Shown: positions 18,773 through 27,357 of the stretch, piece after piece | Layout: each line of letters starts with the position of its first letter | Position numbering within the stretch: position 1 is the stretch's first letter | Assembly (NCBI GenBank): GCA_018260445.1 | Contig: JAGLBE010000002.1 | Span: 62,277 to 126,276, forward strand | Source of the DNA: Psychrobacter sp. | Lineage (GTDB): Bacteria; Pseudomonadota; Gammaproteobacteria; Pseudomonadales; Moraxellaceae | Direction of reading: 5' to 3' | Length of the DNA: 64,000 bases | The notes under the pieces: model-generated | What the model was told of the DNA's origin: nothing | What the model saw: only the letters and a program-made list of their open reading frames with translations | Database searches by the model: none | Translations under genes and position numbers: made by a program

Positions 18773-18991
18773 CTACACTTGACTAGCAAGACCCGTACTA
18801 CTTATCAGCGTACTACCAGCCTGAGCCCATGTTTTTGCATGGCGGGTTAACGGGCCTTTTGACGCCTCGTTTGCCTGCACGATTGACAGGGACTGCCCTA
18901 TCTCCTCTTGACGCATAAAGGGCTGGTGCAGTTGTTCAGCCAGCGAGATAGAGGTTGGGTTTTTAGGTATACTCGGTTGGTTTTTGCTCAT
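18773..18991 (-). CDS. Small hypothetical protein, 72 residues
   Basis: A short frame just upstream of the 459-residue gene in the same direction. The product is polar (Ser, Gln, Pro-rich), with no signal peptide, membrane segment or recognised motif. Support comes from the tight spacing (24 bases) and the lack of any overlapping gene; the ribosome site is weak. It could instead be the leader of the following gene. Confidence 0.4.
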   Translation of the reverse strand: MSKNQPSIPKNPTSISLAEQLHQPFMRQEEIGQSLSIVQANEASKGPLTRHAKTWAQAGSTLISSTGLASQV

Positions 18992-19136
18992 AGTATATAG
19001 TATTTAGGTGAGCACCTTCGATTTTGATAAGAATTGCCTTGTCTTGATAGTCTATCTACTTTATAGTTTTTACCGCTGATGTTTAGTGTAACAAAAACCG
19101 GTTAATTAGCAACCCATCACATATCCCGTTACACTT

Positions 19137-20162
19137 CTAAATCGCAGTAGTGGCAGACAAGGTTTGCAAAATATCGCCATAGCCAGTTTGCCAATCGGGA
19201 TAAGCAAGCCAAGCCCTTGGAATATTACTGTGCAGACGTTTTCCGGACACCCCGCTGTCGTATTGCCCAAGCGGTGCTTTGGTGTTTAGTTGCTGGCACA
19301 ACCACCGCATTAACTCATAGGAGGTGACGGGGGCATAATCGGTTGCCAAATACATCGGCTTGAGGGTGGATGGGGTATTATGGGTTAGCACTTTGCTAAT
19401 AATCGTCACCAAATCGGTGTCCATAATGCGATTGGTCCAAGCTTGCAAGGGTATGGCCACTTTATCTTGCTGCTGGGCCTGACGCAGACGCATTTGTCTG
19501 TCTTGACCATAAATACCACTTGGGCGAATAATAATGGCACGCTGGTAATACGCGGCTTGCAGCACTTGTTCCGCTTGCAAAATAAACCCTGAAGCGTCCC
19601 GCTTAGGGGGAATGGGTGCTACTGTCTCGTCTATCCACTCGCCGTTATCTTGCCCATACACTCCCGTTGAGGAGATAAACACCACTCGTTGTAAATGCGG
19701 TAGGCTATCGGCCAACTTGGCTAGATGACTGGCAATTGCAAAATAGGTTTGCTGATAACTTTGCGCCTCATAACTGTCTGGGGCAACGATAATGGCGATA
19801 TGGGTAACCGTTGCCAGTTGGGCAACGCTTAGATGACGGGCGTCAGCTTGGATAAAGCTGGCCTGTGGACTTAACTTATAGTGCTGCCGCGCTCGGCGTG
19901 CCACTCCTGTGAGCCGATAGCCGTTCTTGTTATCTTTGCTATCTTTGCTATCTTTGCTATCTTTGCTATGTTTGCTATCTTGACCCTTATTTATCGGCTT
20001 GTTGTTCTCTTGCGCACCCCTAACAACCATAGGCGCATCGACGCCCTGCACCCCTGCCGCTAAGCGATTGGTCACCGCTAAACCTATGGAGCCTTGACCA
20101 ATGATTAAATAATGCTTGGGCGTATCTTCTGAGTTAGGTCGGGTATTTATTTGCTCGAGCAT
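19137..20162 (-). CDS. NAD(P)-dependent epimerase/dehydratase (extended SDR, YeeZ-like)
   Basis: A Rossmann-fold protein of 341 residues. The N-terminal nucleotide-binding loop is YLIIGQGSIGLAV; VVFISSTGVYGQDNGEWIDE contains the SS-T-G-V-Y-G motif typical of YeeZ-like extended SDRs, and IIIRPSGIYGQDR the later signature. A low-complexity K-D-S insert (about residues 66-79) separates the glycine loop from the second strand region. The substrate is unknown. The gene is followed by the 72/459-codon pair and preceded by the hydrolase gene, all on the minus strand, but gaps of over 100 bases leave operon membership open. Confidence 0.82.
   Translation of the reverse strand: MLEQINTRPNSEDTPKHYLIIGQGSIGLAVTNRLAAGVQGVDAPMVVRGAQENNKPINKGQDSKHSKDSKDSKDSKDNKNGYRLTGVARRARQHYKLSPQASFIQADARHLSVAQLATVTHIAIIVAPDSYEAQSYQQTYFAIASHLAKLADSLPHLQRVVFISSTGVYGQDNGEWIDETVAPIPPKRDASGFILQAEQVLQAAYYQRAIIIRPSGIYGQDRQMRLRQAQQQDKVAIPLQAWTNRIMDTDLVTIISKVLTHNTPSTLKPMYLATDYAPVTSYELMRWLCQQLNTKAPLGQYDSGVSGKRLHSNIPRAWLAYPDWQTGYGDILQTLSATTAI
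19928..19981. repeat. 9-bp in-frame tandem repeat in SDR-like gene
   Basis: About five copies of tatctttgc, with one variant, encode Lys-Asp-Ser on the minus strand. Unit length is a multiple of 3, so copy-number change would alter length but not frame. Confidence 0.85.
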
Positions 20163-20282
20163 CTAGCACATCGCCTGGTTAACGAGGTTTATTTAAAGGT
20201 AAGCGTGTTAATAACAAGTTGGGCGTTTGCCTTACGCCCATTATCCCATGTTGGGTTGGTTTTTAAAGCCATAACATGTAGG

Positions 20283-21731
20283 TTATGTATTATCCTCGAC
20301 ACTCACTACGTCCTTTGGCACCTGCGCAAGCCAGCTTAATACTTGCGCAATCACTTGCGGTTCTGTGGGCAGGGCGAGATGACCGACGCCATAAAAAATA
20401 GCCTTATGCGCATCGGGTACCACCAACGTATGCGCCTCCGTATGCTCGCCTAGAGCCGATTGTATATTGACCAAACCATCACCTAGTAACTGGCTGGCTT
20501 TGCTGTGTAGGCGTTTTTGGCTCAAAGTACCTGCCAAAAAGTAGGCATCAATGTTTTGTGGTAGGGGGGTTAAATGGCGATCTTGGTCCGGTAAGACGCT
20601 GCGGGTGTCGTCCAAGGTCTGCCAATCTTCATCGCGAATACTGCCGTGGCGTAAATCGATAATCCCGACACTGCGTATATCGCCTAGTTTGGCAAGCGCG
20701 CCTGCAAAAGGCAACCTGCTAAGCGTTTGCTGCACAATATCGCCTAGGCGCTCCAGTAGGGCGCCATGATGCGGCGTGCCAAGGTTAATCATTTTATCAA
20801 CCTTGTTAACCCAATCTTGCTGCGCCATGCCTGCGTAATATAGGGCACTGCGAAACACCAGACCGCCCATACTGTGACCAATCAAGTCAATGCTGGTAAT
20901 ATCCGGATTGGCAGTTACTAACTGTTGTAGCAATTTGGCAAACTGATGACCATTGGTAGAAATACGTTGTCCCGTATTATAATCGAGGTACAAGATGGTT
21001 GACTCGGGTTGCTGTTTTAAAATAGCCTGCCCTAGCCCAGCGTCACTAAAAGGCTGCCAATGGGTATAGCCCATACATAAACCATGGGCAAGAATAATTA
21101 CCTTACCAGATAGTTTAAGGTCGCGATGGGGGACGGCGCACTCTGGCAAATTGGTAATGATTATTGCGCCTACGGTTGCTTCAGTTGCTTCAGTTGCTTC
21201 GGTTGACTGTCGCTTGGCATTTGGCCAACCATAGGGAATACCGTCGCTGGTATAAAAGAGCATCGGCTGCGCCAGTGGGTTCGCTTTGGTGACCAAATGA
21301 TCCCCCATGACGCCGTTGATAATATCGACCAAAGCCTTAAGCATGCCAGTAATGGGTGGCGACTGTTGCGTTAACAGCAGTTGACTGGTTTGATGAATAC
21401 CCAATTCGACACCCTTGCCGACCAAGGCGGTCATGCCCTGTACTAGGCGATAAATTCGGCCGCTAATACCTTTGCGCCACAGTTGACTGTATTTGTCATT
21501 AAACAGCCCAAAGGGTCGCAGCGCAATTTCACGGTGCATCGCCTCGACAATGGCCGTCGTTTCAATCACCCCAATAATCGATAATTGACTTAAGCCGACC
21601 AAAAAATCACCTAAATTTGGCGGCAAAGTTTGTCTCAAAGGTTGCTCATCGTCCTTTGATTGAGACATTAACACTTCTGAAACCGGTTTATCTGTATTTT
21701 CAATATCATGGTGCACTATAGAGTCGCTCAT
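20283..21731 (-). CDS. Alpha/beta hydrolase, lipase/PGAP1-like
   Basis: A 482-residue serine hydrolase. The fold starts at KVIILAHGLCMGYTHW (oxyanion region, about residue 210) and the nucleophile elbow is LIGHSMGGLVF with Ser287. NLGTPHHGALLERLGD is typical of PGAP1-like and triacylglycerol lipases. The last 60 residues contain GVGHLALPTEP, which could carry the catalytic His. The first 200 residues are helical and unassigned, and include an in-frame Thr-Glu-Ala repeat (residues about 177-186). No signal peptide is seen, so a cytoplasmic place is likely. The natural substrate is unknown. Confidence 0.82.
   Translation of the reverse strand: MSDSIVHHDIENTDKPVSEVLMSQSKDDEQPLRQTLPPNLGDFLVGLSQLSIIGVIETTAIVEAMHREIALRPFGLFNDKYSQLWRKGISGRIYRLVQGMTALVGKGVELGIHQTSQLLLTQQSPPITGMLKALVDIINGVMGDHLVTKANPLAQPMLFYTSDGIPYGWPNAKRQSTEATEATEATVGAIIITNLPECAVPHRDLKLSGKVIILAHGLCMGYTHWQPFSDAGLGQAILKQQPESTILYLDYNTGQRISTNGHQFAKLLQQLVTANPDITSIDLIGHSMGGLVFRSALYYAGMAQQDWVNKVDKMINLGTPHHGALLERLGDIVQQTLSRLPFAGALAKLGDIRSVGIIDLRHGSIRDEDWQTLDDTRSVLPDQDRHLTPLPQNIDAYFLAGTLSQKRLHSKASQLLGDGLVNIQSALGEHTEAHTLVVPDAHKAIFYGVGHLALPTEPQVIAQVLSWLAQVPKDVVSVEDNT
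21174..21204. repeat. 9-bp in-frame repeat in hydrolase gene
   Basis: Three copies of gttgcttca (plus strand) encode Thr-Glu-Ala repeats in a presumed surface loop. Confidence 0.8.
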
Positions 21732-21840
21732 AGCTTAAAACCTTAATAAATAAGGCTTATATTACTATGTAGTGGCCAAAAAAACACTATAAATCGTGAC
21801 CATAAACATTTTATTTGTTGCGGGTATCTATAGGGTTGTT

Positions 21841-23979
21841 TTAAAAATACTTAATATAACTTAGCTGCACATCGGTATCATTTTGCACCCTATCTTGAAA
21901 CTGATAACTACCTTTTAGGCTTATTGCTTGATTTTTGTCGATATCGTATTGGGCGCCAAGGGTTAAGGTGGGTTGCCAATAATTAGCATATCTCTTATTA
22001 AGCTGGCTGGTTGTATCGTTGTCTGTACCTTTATTGATATCAAGGGTTTGACCAATTTCGCCATGATACCAATAGGGCAATTGCAGCTCACCGACAAGAC
22101 GGGCCCGATTATTAAGCAAATAGCGACAACCCAAATTGACCCCAGCACCAACCCGATAGCCGTTGTTGAGTCCTTTACCCACTTGTGCCATACCGGTACC
22201 TAAGCCATAGCACAGGTGTGGCGGCAGCTCGCCTGTCCCTTGCGTTGGAGTACCAAAGGCCATTGCAATGCCTTTTTCATAGGCGATATTGCCCACTAAA
22301 TGGCTCGTATTGGTCACTTGAGACGCATCAATGACTTGGGTGGCTTGCACATTGATGCCCCAGCTCGATAATAGGGAATCCCCAGCGCGGGCGCTGTTAA
22401 TAGGATGCAGCGAACGTCCCCGTATTAGGGTGAAGTCTTGTAGCTCAAAGCGATCGTGCTTTGCAGCATTGCGGTTTGATGATCTGGTGCTGTTATTATT
22501 GTTATTGCTGTTATTGCTGTCATTGTTGTCATTGTTGTCATCCTGATACAATCTAAGTGCCAGGGAACCCGTCTCCAAATGAAAGTTTTGCGGATAGCCA
22601 CTGGGCGAATCCAACGGGTCATGAAAGCCACCCCGATATGCCAAGGTTAAATAATCGTTATCCTTTTCAACACCGACACCTACCATCACCCGTTGCCGTG
22701 CATGGGCATTGAGCGTATTGTTATCTGCTGAATTGAGGTGCGTGGGCACCAATTTATTTGTCGAGCTAATACTGCTGTTAGGGAGCGACTCAAGCGCTGG
22801 GTTGTTGCGTTTGGCCTGCGCCAAAGTAGCGTCTGCAGGTACATAATGCTGCGCACTGATTAGCCCCTCTTTTGCCAGCAAGCGCACCACATCTGAGGGC
22901 ACTATCGCCACTTTAAAGGCGCCCAATAAATTGCCTTCTGGGCGTATCACATCAATATGGCGTAAGATTTCGGAGGCACAGTTGTCCAAGGTAAAATAAT
23001 AAGGTAATTGTAAGTCTTTGGTTTCCCAAACGTGGCGCATGATTTGTTGCACCTCTGCCTGGCTTAAATCAAGTTCATAAGTCCAAACATCACGATTGTC
23101 CACTTGTAGATAATCGCTTAACTGCTGCGGATAAGGTTGAATAGTGATGTCATTGGGGTAGCTGCCAACAATCGATTTTGCCGTATACAAAATAAAAGGG
23201 TCATCCTCATTACCACCAACGGTATCGTTTAGCGCATAAGCGCTGTCGATTGCACTAGGGTCTGCCAAACTCGCACTTGAATCAATCAGCAATAAAGTAT
23301 GCCCAAACGCCGAGACAGGATTGTCTGGATATTGTTCTGCAAACACCACCGACAAGCGCTGTGGGTCTAGTTTTTGCATCCAAGCATCAAAGTTCGGGCA
23401 GTTTGTTGAGATATTCTTTAAACCCAACTGTGTTGTCAACCAATGGGTACGGGCAGGAAAACGACAGGCTACCTTGTCTTTAGCAGCGATATCACCTGCC
23501 CTATTTTGACTCACCAGCTTGGTGATAAACGCCTCCAACTCATCTTGCGGATGAGTCACCCCATTAGGACTCACAAAAAAGTTTGGTTTATCTACTTTGC
23601 TTTGATAATCGCCATTGCCAGTATCCGTATAGTAATGCAAACGCAACCAAGTCGGATGAGTGGCTAATTTTTTTTGTGTCGCTGTTTTGATAAGCGTATC
23701 TACATAAGCATCTGATTTAGGGGCATCTGATTTAGGGGCATCTGATTTAAGGACATCAGAATTAACAGAGCTGTTTTGCAAGTCCACTGTTTGCGTCAGT
23801 GCAGCGGATAATGCCTGTGCCTGCTGAGCAATCGGCTCGATACTCGGCTGACTTTGGGCATAAGCCGTATTGAGACTGGCTAAAATGCTTGCCATGACTA
23901 AAGCGGCTATAGCAGACGCGGGTAAACTACCTTTTGTATGCCGAGATGGCTGTAATTGGTTCGACATAGTTGTCATCAT
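21841..23979 (-). CDS. DUF4105 (Lnb N-terminal-type) exported protein with probable beta-barrel C-terminus
   Basis: A 712-residue protein. A signal peptide (about residues 22-42, ending AYA-Q) implies export. The DUF4105 domain (about 150-400) shows AFGHTLLLIDSS with His227 and YYFTLDNCASEILR with Cys334, the His/Cys pair expected of an NlpC/P60-like thiol enzyme. DUF4105 is now linked to Lnb-type lipoprotein N-acyltransferases; whether this protein does that is not shown. Residues 430-712 alternate in beta-barrel style and end in ...YIKYF, an outer-membrane C-terminal signature. Two low-complexity inserts occur: a K-S-D-A-P repeat near 78-91 and an Asp/Asn run near 480-495. A good AAGGT site precedes the ATG. 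Confidence 0.82.
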   Translation of the reverse strand: MMTTMSNQLQPSRHTKGSLPASAIAALVMASILASLNTAYAQSQPSIEPIAQQAQALSAALTQTVDLQNSSVNSDVLKSDAPKSDAPKSDAYVDTLIKTATQKKLATHPTWLRLHYYTDTGNGDYQSKVDKPNFFVSPNGVTHPQDELEAFITKLVSQNRAGDIAAKDKVACRFPARTHWLTTQLGLKNISTNCPNFDAWMQKLDPQRLSVVFAEQYPDNPVSAFGHTLLLIDSSASLADPSAIDSAYALNDTVGGNEDDPFILYTAKSIVGSYPNDITIQPYPQQLSDYLQVDNRDVWTYELDLSQAEVQQIMRHVWETKDLQLPYYFTLDNCASEILRHIDVIRPEGNLLGAFKVAIVPSDVVRLLAKEGLISAQHYVPADATLAQAKRNNPALESLPNSSISSTNKLVPTHLNSADNNTLNAHARQRVMVGVGVEKDNDYLTLAYRGGFHDPLDSPSGYPQNFHLETGSLALRLYQDDNNDNNDSNNSNNNNNSTRSSNRNAAKHDRFELQDFTLIRGRSLHPINSARAGDSLLSSWGINVQATQVIDASQVTNTSHLVGNIAYEKGIAMAFGTPTQGTGELPPHLCYGLGTGMAQVGKGLNNGYRVGAGVNLGCRYLLNNRARLVGELQLPYWYHGEIGQTLDINKGTDNDTTSQLNKRYANYWQPTLTLGAQYDIDKNQAISLKGSYQFQDRVQNDTDVQLSYIKYF
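22486..22546. repeat. Asn/Asp-coding microsatellite in DUF4105 gene
   Basis: A run of gttatt, gctgtt and gttgtc units (multiples of 3 bp) encodes an Asn/Asp/Ser-rich stretch in the presumed barrel part. Confidence 0.8.
23709..23762. repeat. 15-bp in-frame repeat in DUF4105 gene
   Basis: Three and a half copies of catctgatttagggg encode Lys-Ser-Asp-Ala-Pro just after the signal peptide. Confidence 0.85.
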
Positions 23980-24124
23980 AAAATACCTTTTTTATAGTTT
24001 GGTTATTATTGTCTAAGGGCATGACAGTCATAAAGTTGGCTTTTGCCAGCTATCACATACCGCTTTATGTATCATTTGATGTTACCATAGCCGCTATCGA
24101 TGACCCTGATTATACGAACTTATC

Positions 24125-24745
24125 ATGACAACATTATTTTCACATACCTTAAATATCCAAGCAGGACGGCTAATACAAGCGGCGCCGCCTACTGCGCCTA
24201 GCAACATGGATTGGCTGCCCTCCCCCAATTATAACAAACGCCCTACAAATGTAGACATTGACGCCATTATTATTCACAACATCAGCCTACCGCCCAATGA
24301 GTTTGGCCAAACCGACAGCAATGGTGTGCACTATGTTAAAGCGTTATTCACCAACTCACTCGACTGGGAGGCACACCCCTACTTTAAAAGCATTGAGGGT
24401 ATGCAAGTATCTGCCCATGTGTTAATTGAGCGCGATGGCCGTGTCACCCAGTTTGTCAACTTTGCAGACAGAGCTTGGCACGCTGGGCGCTCAAGCTATT
24501 TGGGCAGGCCAGAATGCAACGACTATAGTATTGGTATTGAGCTTGAAGGCTCAGATTTTCAGCCGTTTGCTGATGCCCAGTATGACATGCTGGCTAAGCT
24601 CATTGTCGCAGTCTATGCGGCATATCCCAAAACCCGCCGTCATCTTGCCGGGCATAGCGACATTGCTTTTGGGCGTAAAACAGACCCCGGCGAGTATTTT
24701 GATTGGCCAAGGCTACGCGCCCTAGTCCGTCAGCTGATGCGCTAG
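24125..24745 (+). CDS. ampD: 1,6-anhydro-N-acetylmuramyl-L-alanine amidase AmpD
   Basis: Zinc amidase of peptidoglycan recycling that removes the peptide from anhydro-muropeptides in the cytoplasm. At 206 residues it matches AmpD rather than the longer AmiD/AmpDh type. Zinc ligands are visible: His in IIIHNISLPP, His in LAGHSDIAFGRKTDPG and the following Asp. VSAHVLIERDGRVTQFV and WHAGRSSYLGRPECND are family signatures. No signal peptide is present. It is divergent from the DUF4105 gene and precedes murJ in the same direction by 264 bases. Confidence 0.96.
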   Translation: MTTLFSHTLNIQAGRLIQAAPPTAPSNMDWLPSPNYNKRPTNVDIDAIIIHNISLPPNEFGQTDSNGVHYVKALFTNSLDWEAHPYFKSIEGMQVSAHVLIERDGRVTQFVNFADRAWHAGRSSYLGRPECNDYSIGIELEGSDFQPFADAQYDMLAKLIVAVYAAYPKTRRHLAGHSDIAFGRKTDPGEYFDWPRLRALVRQLMR

Positions 24746-24893
24746 CGCCGTTTACCTTGGCTACTCGTACTCGGCGTCATGCAAAAACTGCCTTGACATT
24801 CACCACATCTACCAGATAGTCACCATTGCAGCCCCCTTATACAGGCTGCATCAAAATTTCTTATGCCCCCTACTGCTCTATTACTGGCCACAG

Positions 24894-24902
24894 TGCTATA
24901 AT
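24894..24902 (+). promoter_or_regulatory. Extended -10 promoter for murJ
   Basis: TGCTATAAT is a perfect extended -10 element (TGn before TATAAT). The -35 region is poor, as is common for this class. It lies about 110 bases before the murJ start. Confidence 0.5.
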
Positions 24903-25009
24903 TGGCGCAATTTTTACGTGTTGCAACTGGTAACTACCTAATATATCTAGCGAACCCTACTGCAAACCTCAGTGTATATTAACCCGACACAGATAGGCGT
25001 CACCACTCT

Positions 25010-26560
25010 ATGGCAAAAAGTAAATTATTTCGCTCGACAATGGTTGTCAGCTCCATGACCATGATTTCACGCATTTTGGGCCTTGTGCGCGACATGGTTT
25101 TGATGAGTGTGTTTGGCGCAGGCGGCCTTATGGATGCCTTTTTGGTGGCCTTTAAAATCCCTAACTTTTTGCGCCGCCTGTTTGCCGAAGGCGCCTTTAG
25201 CCAAGCTTTTGTACCCGTATTGTCTGAATACAAAGAACGCTTTACCTTGCAAGAGGTGCAAATCCTTGTCAGTCGCACCTCAGGAGCCTTACTGCTGATT
25301 TTATCTATGCTGACGGTTGTGGTAATGATTGCTGCGCCCTGGGTCATTACCTTATTTGCGCCGGGGTTTTTGGACGATGACGAAAAATTTACTATCGCCA
25401 GCGACTTATTGCGTCTTACCTTTCCGTATTTGTTATTTATTTCGATGACGGCTTTTGCAGGCAGTATCTTACAAAGCTATGGGCGCTTTGCCGCGCCGGC
25501 TATTGCGCCCGTATTGTTAAACCTGTGCATGATTGCCGCTGCCCTATTTTTTGCCCCTATGTTTGCAACGCCCATTATGGCGCTTGGTTATGCCGTTGCC
25601 ATTGCGGGGTTATTGCAGTTTTTTATTCAATTGCCGCAGTTGTATCAACAAAAACTATTGGTTGCGCCCAAAATGGACCGTCACCACGAGGGCGTGCGCC
25701 GTATCTTAAAGCTGATGCTCCCCGCTATTTTTGGGGTGTCGGTGACCCAAATCAATCTATTGCTTAATACTGTGCTAGCGTCCTTGATGATAACCGGCTC
25801 GGTATCCTGGTTATACGCCGCCGAGCGATTGACCGAATTGCCTTTAGGCTTGATTGGGGTGGCGATTGGTACGGTTATCCTACCTAGCTTATCCATTAGC
25901 GAGGCCAAAAAAGATGATGTAAGCTTTCGTAAAACTATAGATTGGGCGGCGCGTCTTATCATCGTTGTCGGTATGCCTGCTGCCATTGCTTTGTTTGTTT
26001 TGGCCGATGTGTTGATGCAAACCTTGTTTATGCGCGGTGAGTTTGTATTCAATGATGCCAACATGAGCGGATTTGCGCTACGCTGCATGTCTGGTGGCAT
26101 TTTGGGCTTTATGCTCATTAAGATATTTGCGCCCGCATTTTTTGCGCGCCAAGACACCAAAACGCCCGTTAAAATAGGCATTATCACGGTGATTGCCAAT
26201 ATGGTATTTAGCCTTATCTTTGTGACTATTTTTTACTATGTTAAATTACCCTTACATGGTGGGTTAGCTCTGGCGACCTCAGCGGCATCCTTTGTTAACG
26301 CCGGCTTATTGTACTATTTGCTGCATAAACGTAATTTGTTTCGCTTTGGTGGTCATTGGAAAAAACTATTTGCTCAGTTTTTTGGTGCCAGTCTGGCAAT
26401 GGTGGCGGCACTATATCTTATGCTGCATTACTTTCCAACGCACGCCTCACAATGGCATCGGGTGTTTGCTCTAATGATTATTTGTACTGGCGGTGCTGTG
26501 GCTTATGGCGCTGTTCTCCTTGCCTCGGGCTTTCGTCCCCGTCAGCTAAAACATGGTTAG
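25010..26560 (+). CDS. murJ: Lipid II flippase MurJ (MviN)
   Basis: Polytopic MOP-superfamily protein that moves lipid II across the inner membrane. The length of 516 residues and about 14 hydrophobic segments fit. The N-terminus SMTMISRILGLVRDMVLMSVFGAGGLMDAF carries the family motif with conserved Arg residues, followed by FRRLFAEGAFSQAFVPV; LPSLSISEAKKDD is also typical. It ends before a shared terminator with rpmE2. It supplies the flippase step for precursors made by MurC, Ddl and MurG in this window. Confidence 0.97.
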   Translation: MAKSKLFRSTMVVSSMTMISRILGLVRDMVLMSVFGAGGLMDAFLVAFKIPNFLRRLFAEGAFSQAFVPVLSEYKERFTLQEVQILVSRTSGALLLILSMLTVVVMIAAPWVITLFAPGFLDDDEKFTIASDLLRLTFPYLLFISMTAFAGSILQSYGRFAAPAIAPVLLNLCMIAAALFFAPMFATPIMALGYAVAIAGLLQFFIQLPQLYQQKLLVAPKMDRHHEGVRRILKLMLPAIFGVSVTQINLLLNTVLASLMITGSVSWLYAAERLTELPLGLIGVAIGTVILPSLSISEAKKDDVSFRKTIDWAARLIIVVGMPAAIALFVLADVLMQTLFMRGEFVFNDANMSGFALRCMSGGILGFMLIKIFAPAFFARQDTKTPVKIGIITVIANMVFSLIFVTIFYYVKLPLHGGLALATSAASFVNAGLLYYLLHKRNLFRFGGHWKKLFAQFFGASLAMVAALYLMLHYFPTHASQWHRVFALMIICTGGAVAYGAVLLASGFRPRQLKHG

Positions 26561-26640
26561 GGCTTCTCAAACTTTTGTAACCCTATCATTAACTTGGGTA
26601 TAATTTGGGTTTAATGTTGGCTTAACTGAAATAGCCGCAT

Positions 26641-26673
26641 AAAAAAACCACCGCTTATTGCGGTGGTTTTTTT
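26641..26673. terminator. Bidirectional terminator between murJ and rpmE2
   Basis: Fourteen-base perfect arms (aaaaaaaccaccgc and its complement) with a 5-base loop give T-runs on both strands. Downstream, positions 26673-26712 repeat tttttatcactta. Confidence 0.9.
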
Positions 26674-26765
26674 ATCACTTATTTTTTATCACTTATTTTT
26701 TATGACTCATTATTAAAGACAATGTACAGTAGGGTTTTTAAAACCCAACCCTGTCGTCGCGTCAC

Positions 26766-27071
26766 CTATTCGGCTTTAGTGGCTTCTACAGTGGTTTCAG
26801 CTTCAGTCGCTTTAGGCTTACTACGACCACCAAATGCACCAAAGCGTTTGTTAAAGCTGGCAACACGGCCTTCGTTAGACGTTTTACGTTGCTCACCGGT
26901 ATAAAACGGATGCGAAGCACTTGACACGTCTAGTGGATAATAAGGGTATTCTTTACCTTCATATTCACGAGTTGCTTTAGTGCTGACCGTAGAACGGGTC
27001 AGAAAAAAAACGTCTGCATTGGTATCGTGAAACAACACTTCTTGATAATTGGGATGAATATCTTTACGCAT
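26766..27071 (-). CDS. rpmE2: Ribosomal protein bL31, type B
   Basis: Large-subunit protein, zinc-independent form: [16 protein letters not shown] starts the domain, and the CxxC zinc cysteines of type A are absent. [12 protein letters not shown] and [11 protein letters not shown] are L31 signatures. The last 20 residues are a Glu/Thr/Ala-rich extension beyond the usual length. Type B copies replace zinc-binding L31 under zinc limitation in many bacteria; no Zur box could be recognised upstream (27072-27357). Confidence 0.95.
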   Translation of the reverse strand: MRKDIHPNYQEVLFHDTNADVFFLTRSTVSTKATREYEGKEYPYYPLDVSSASHPFYTGEQRKTSNEGRVASFNKRFGAFGGRSKPKATEAETTVEATKAE

Positions 27072-27357
27072 AATAACTCTCTTTAGGTCCGATATACAGC
27101 AAGGCTGTAAGTAGCTGTACGTAACTGAGGCACCAAACGCAGAGTAGAGCTGGCCGCCGTATCACCAGAGTATTCCAGCATACTGCACCAACCCTTTGCA
27201 AATTTAGCCTTCCTCAGCGGGAAGTTTAAGGCGGATAGTTTACAGCGTTATCCTGCCTGATGCAAGCGATACACATTTTAACCCTGCGATAATCAGCACT
27301 GAGCAAACGCTATGCATTACGCTTATTGTCCAAAGTAGGGTTCACTACTACTGCTTA

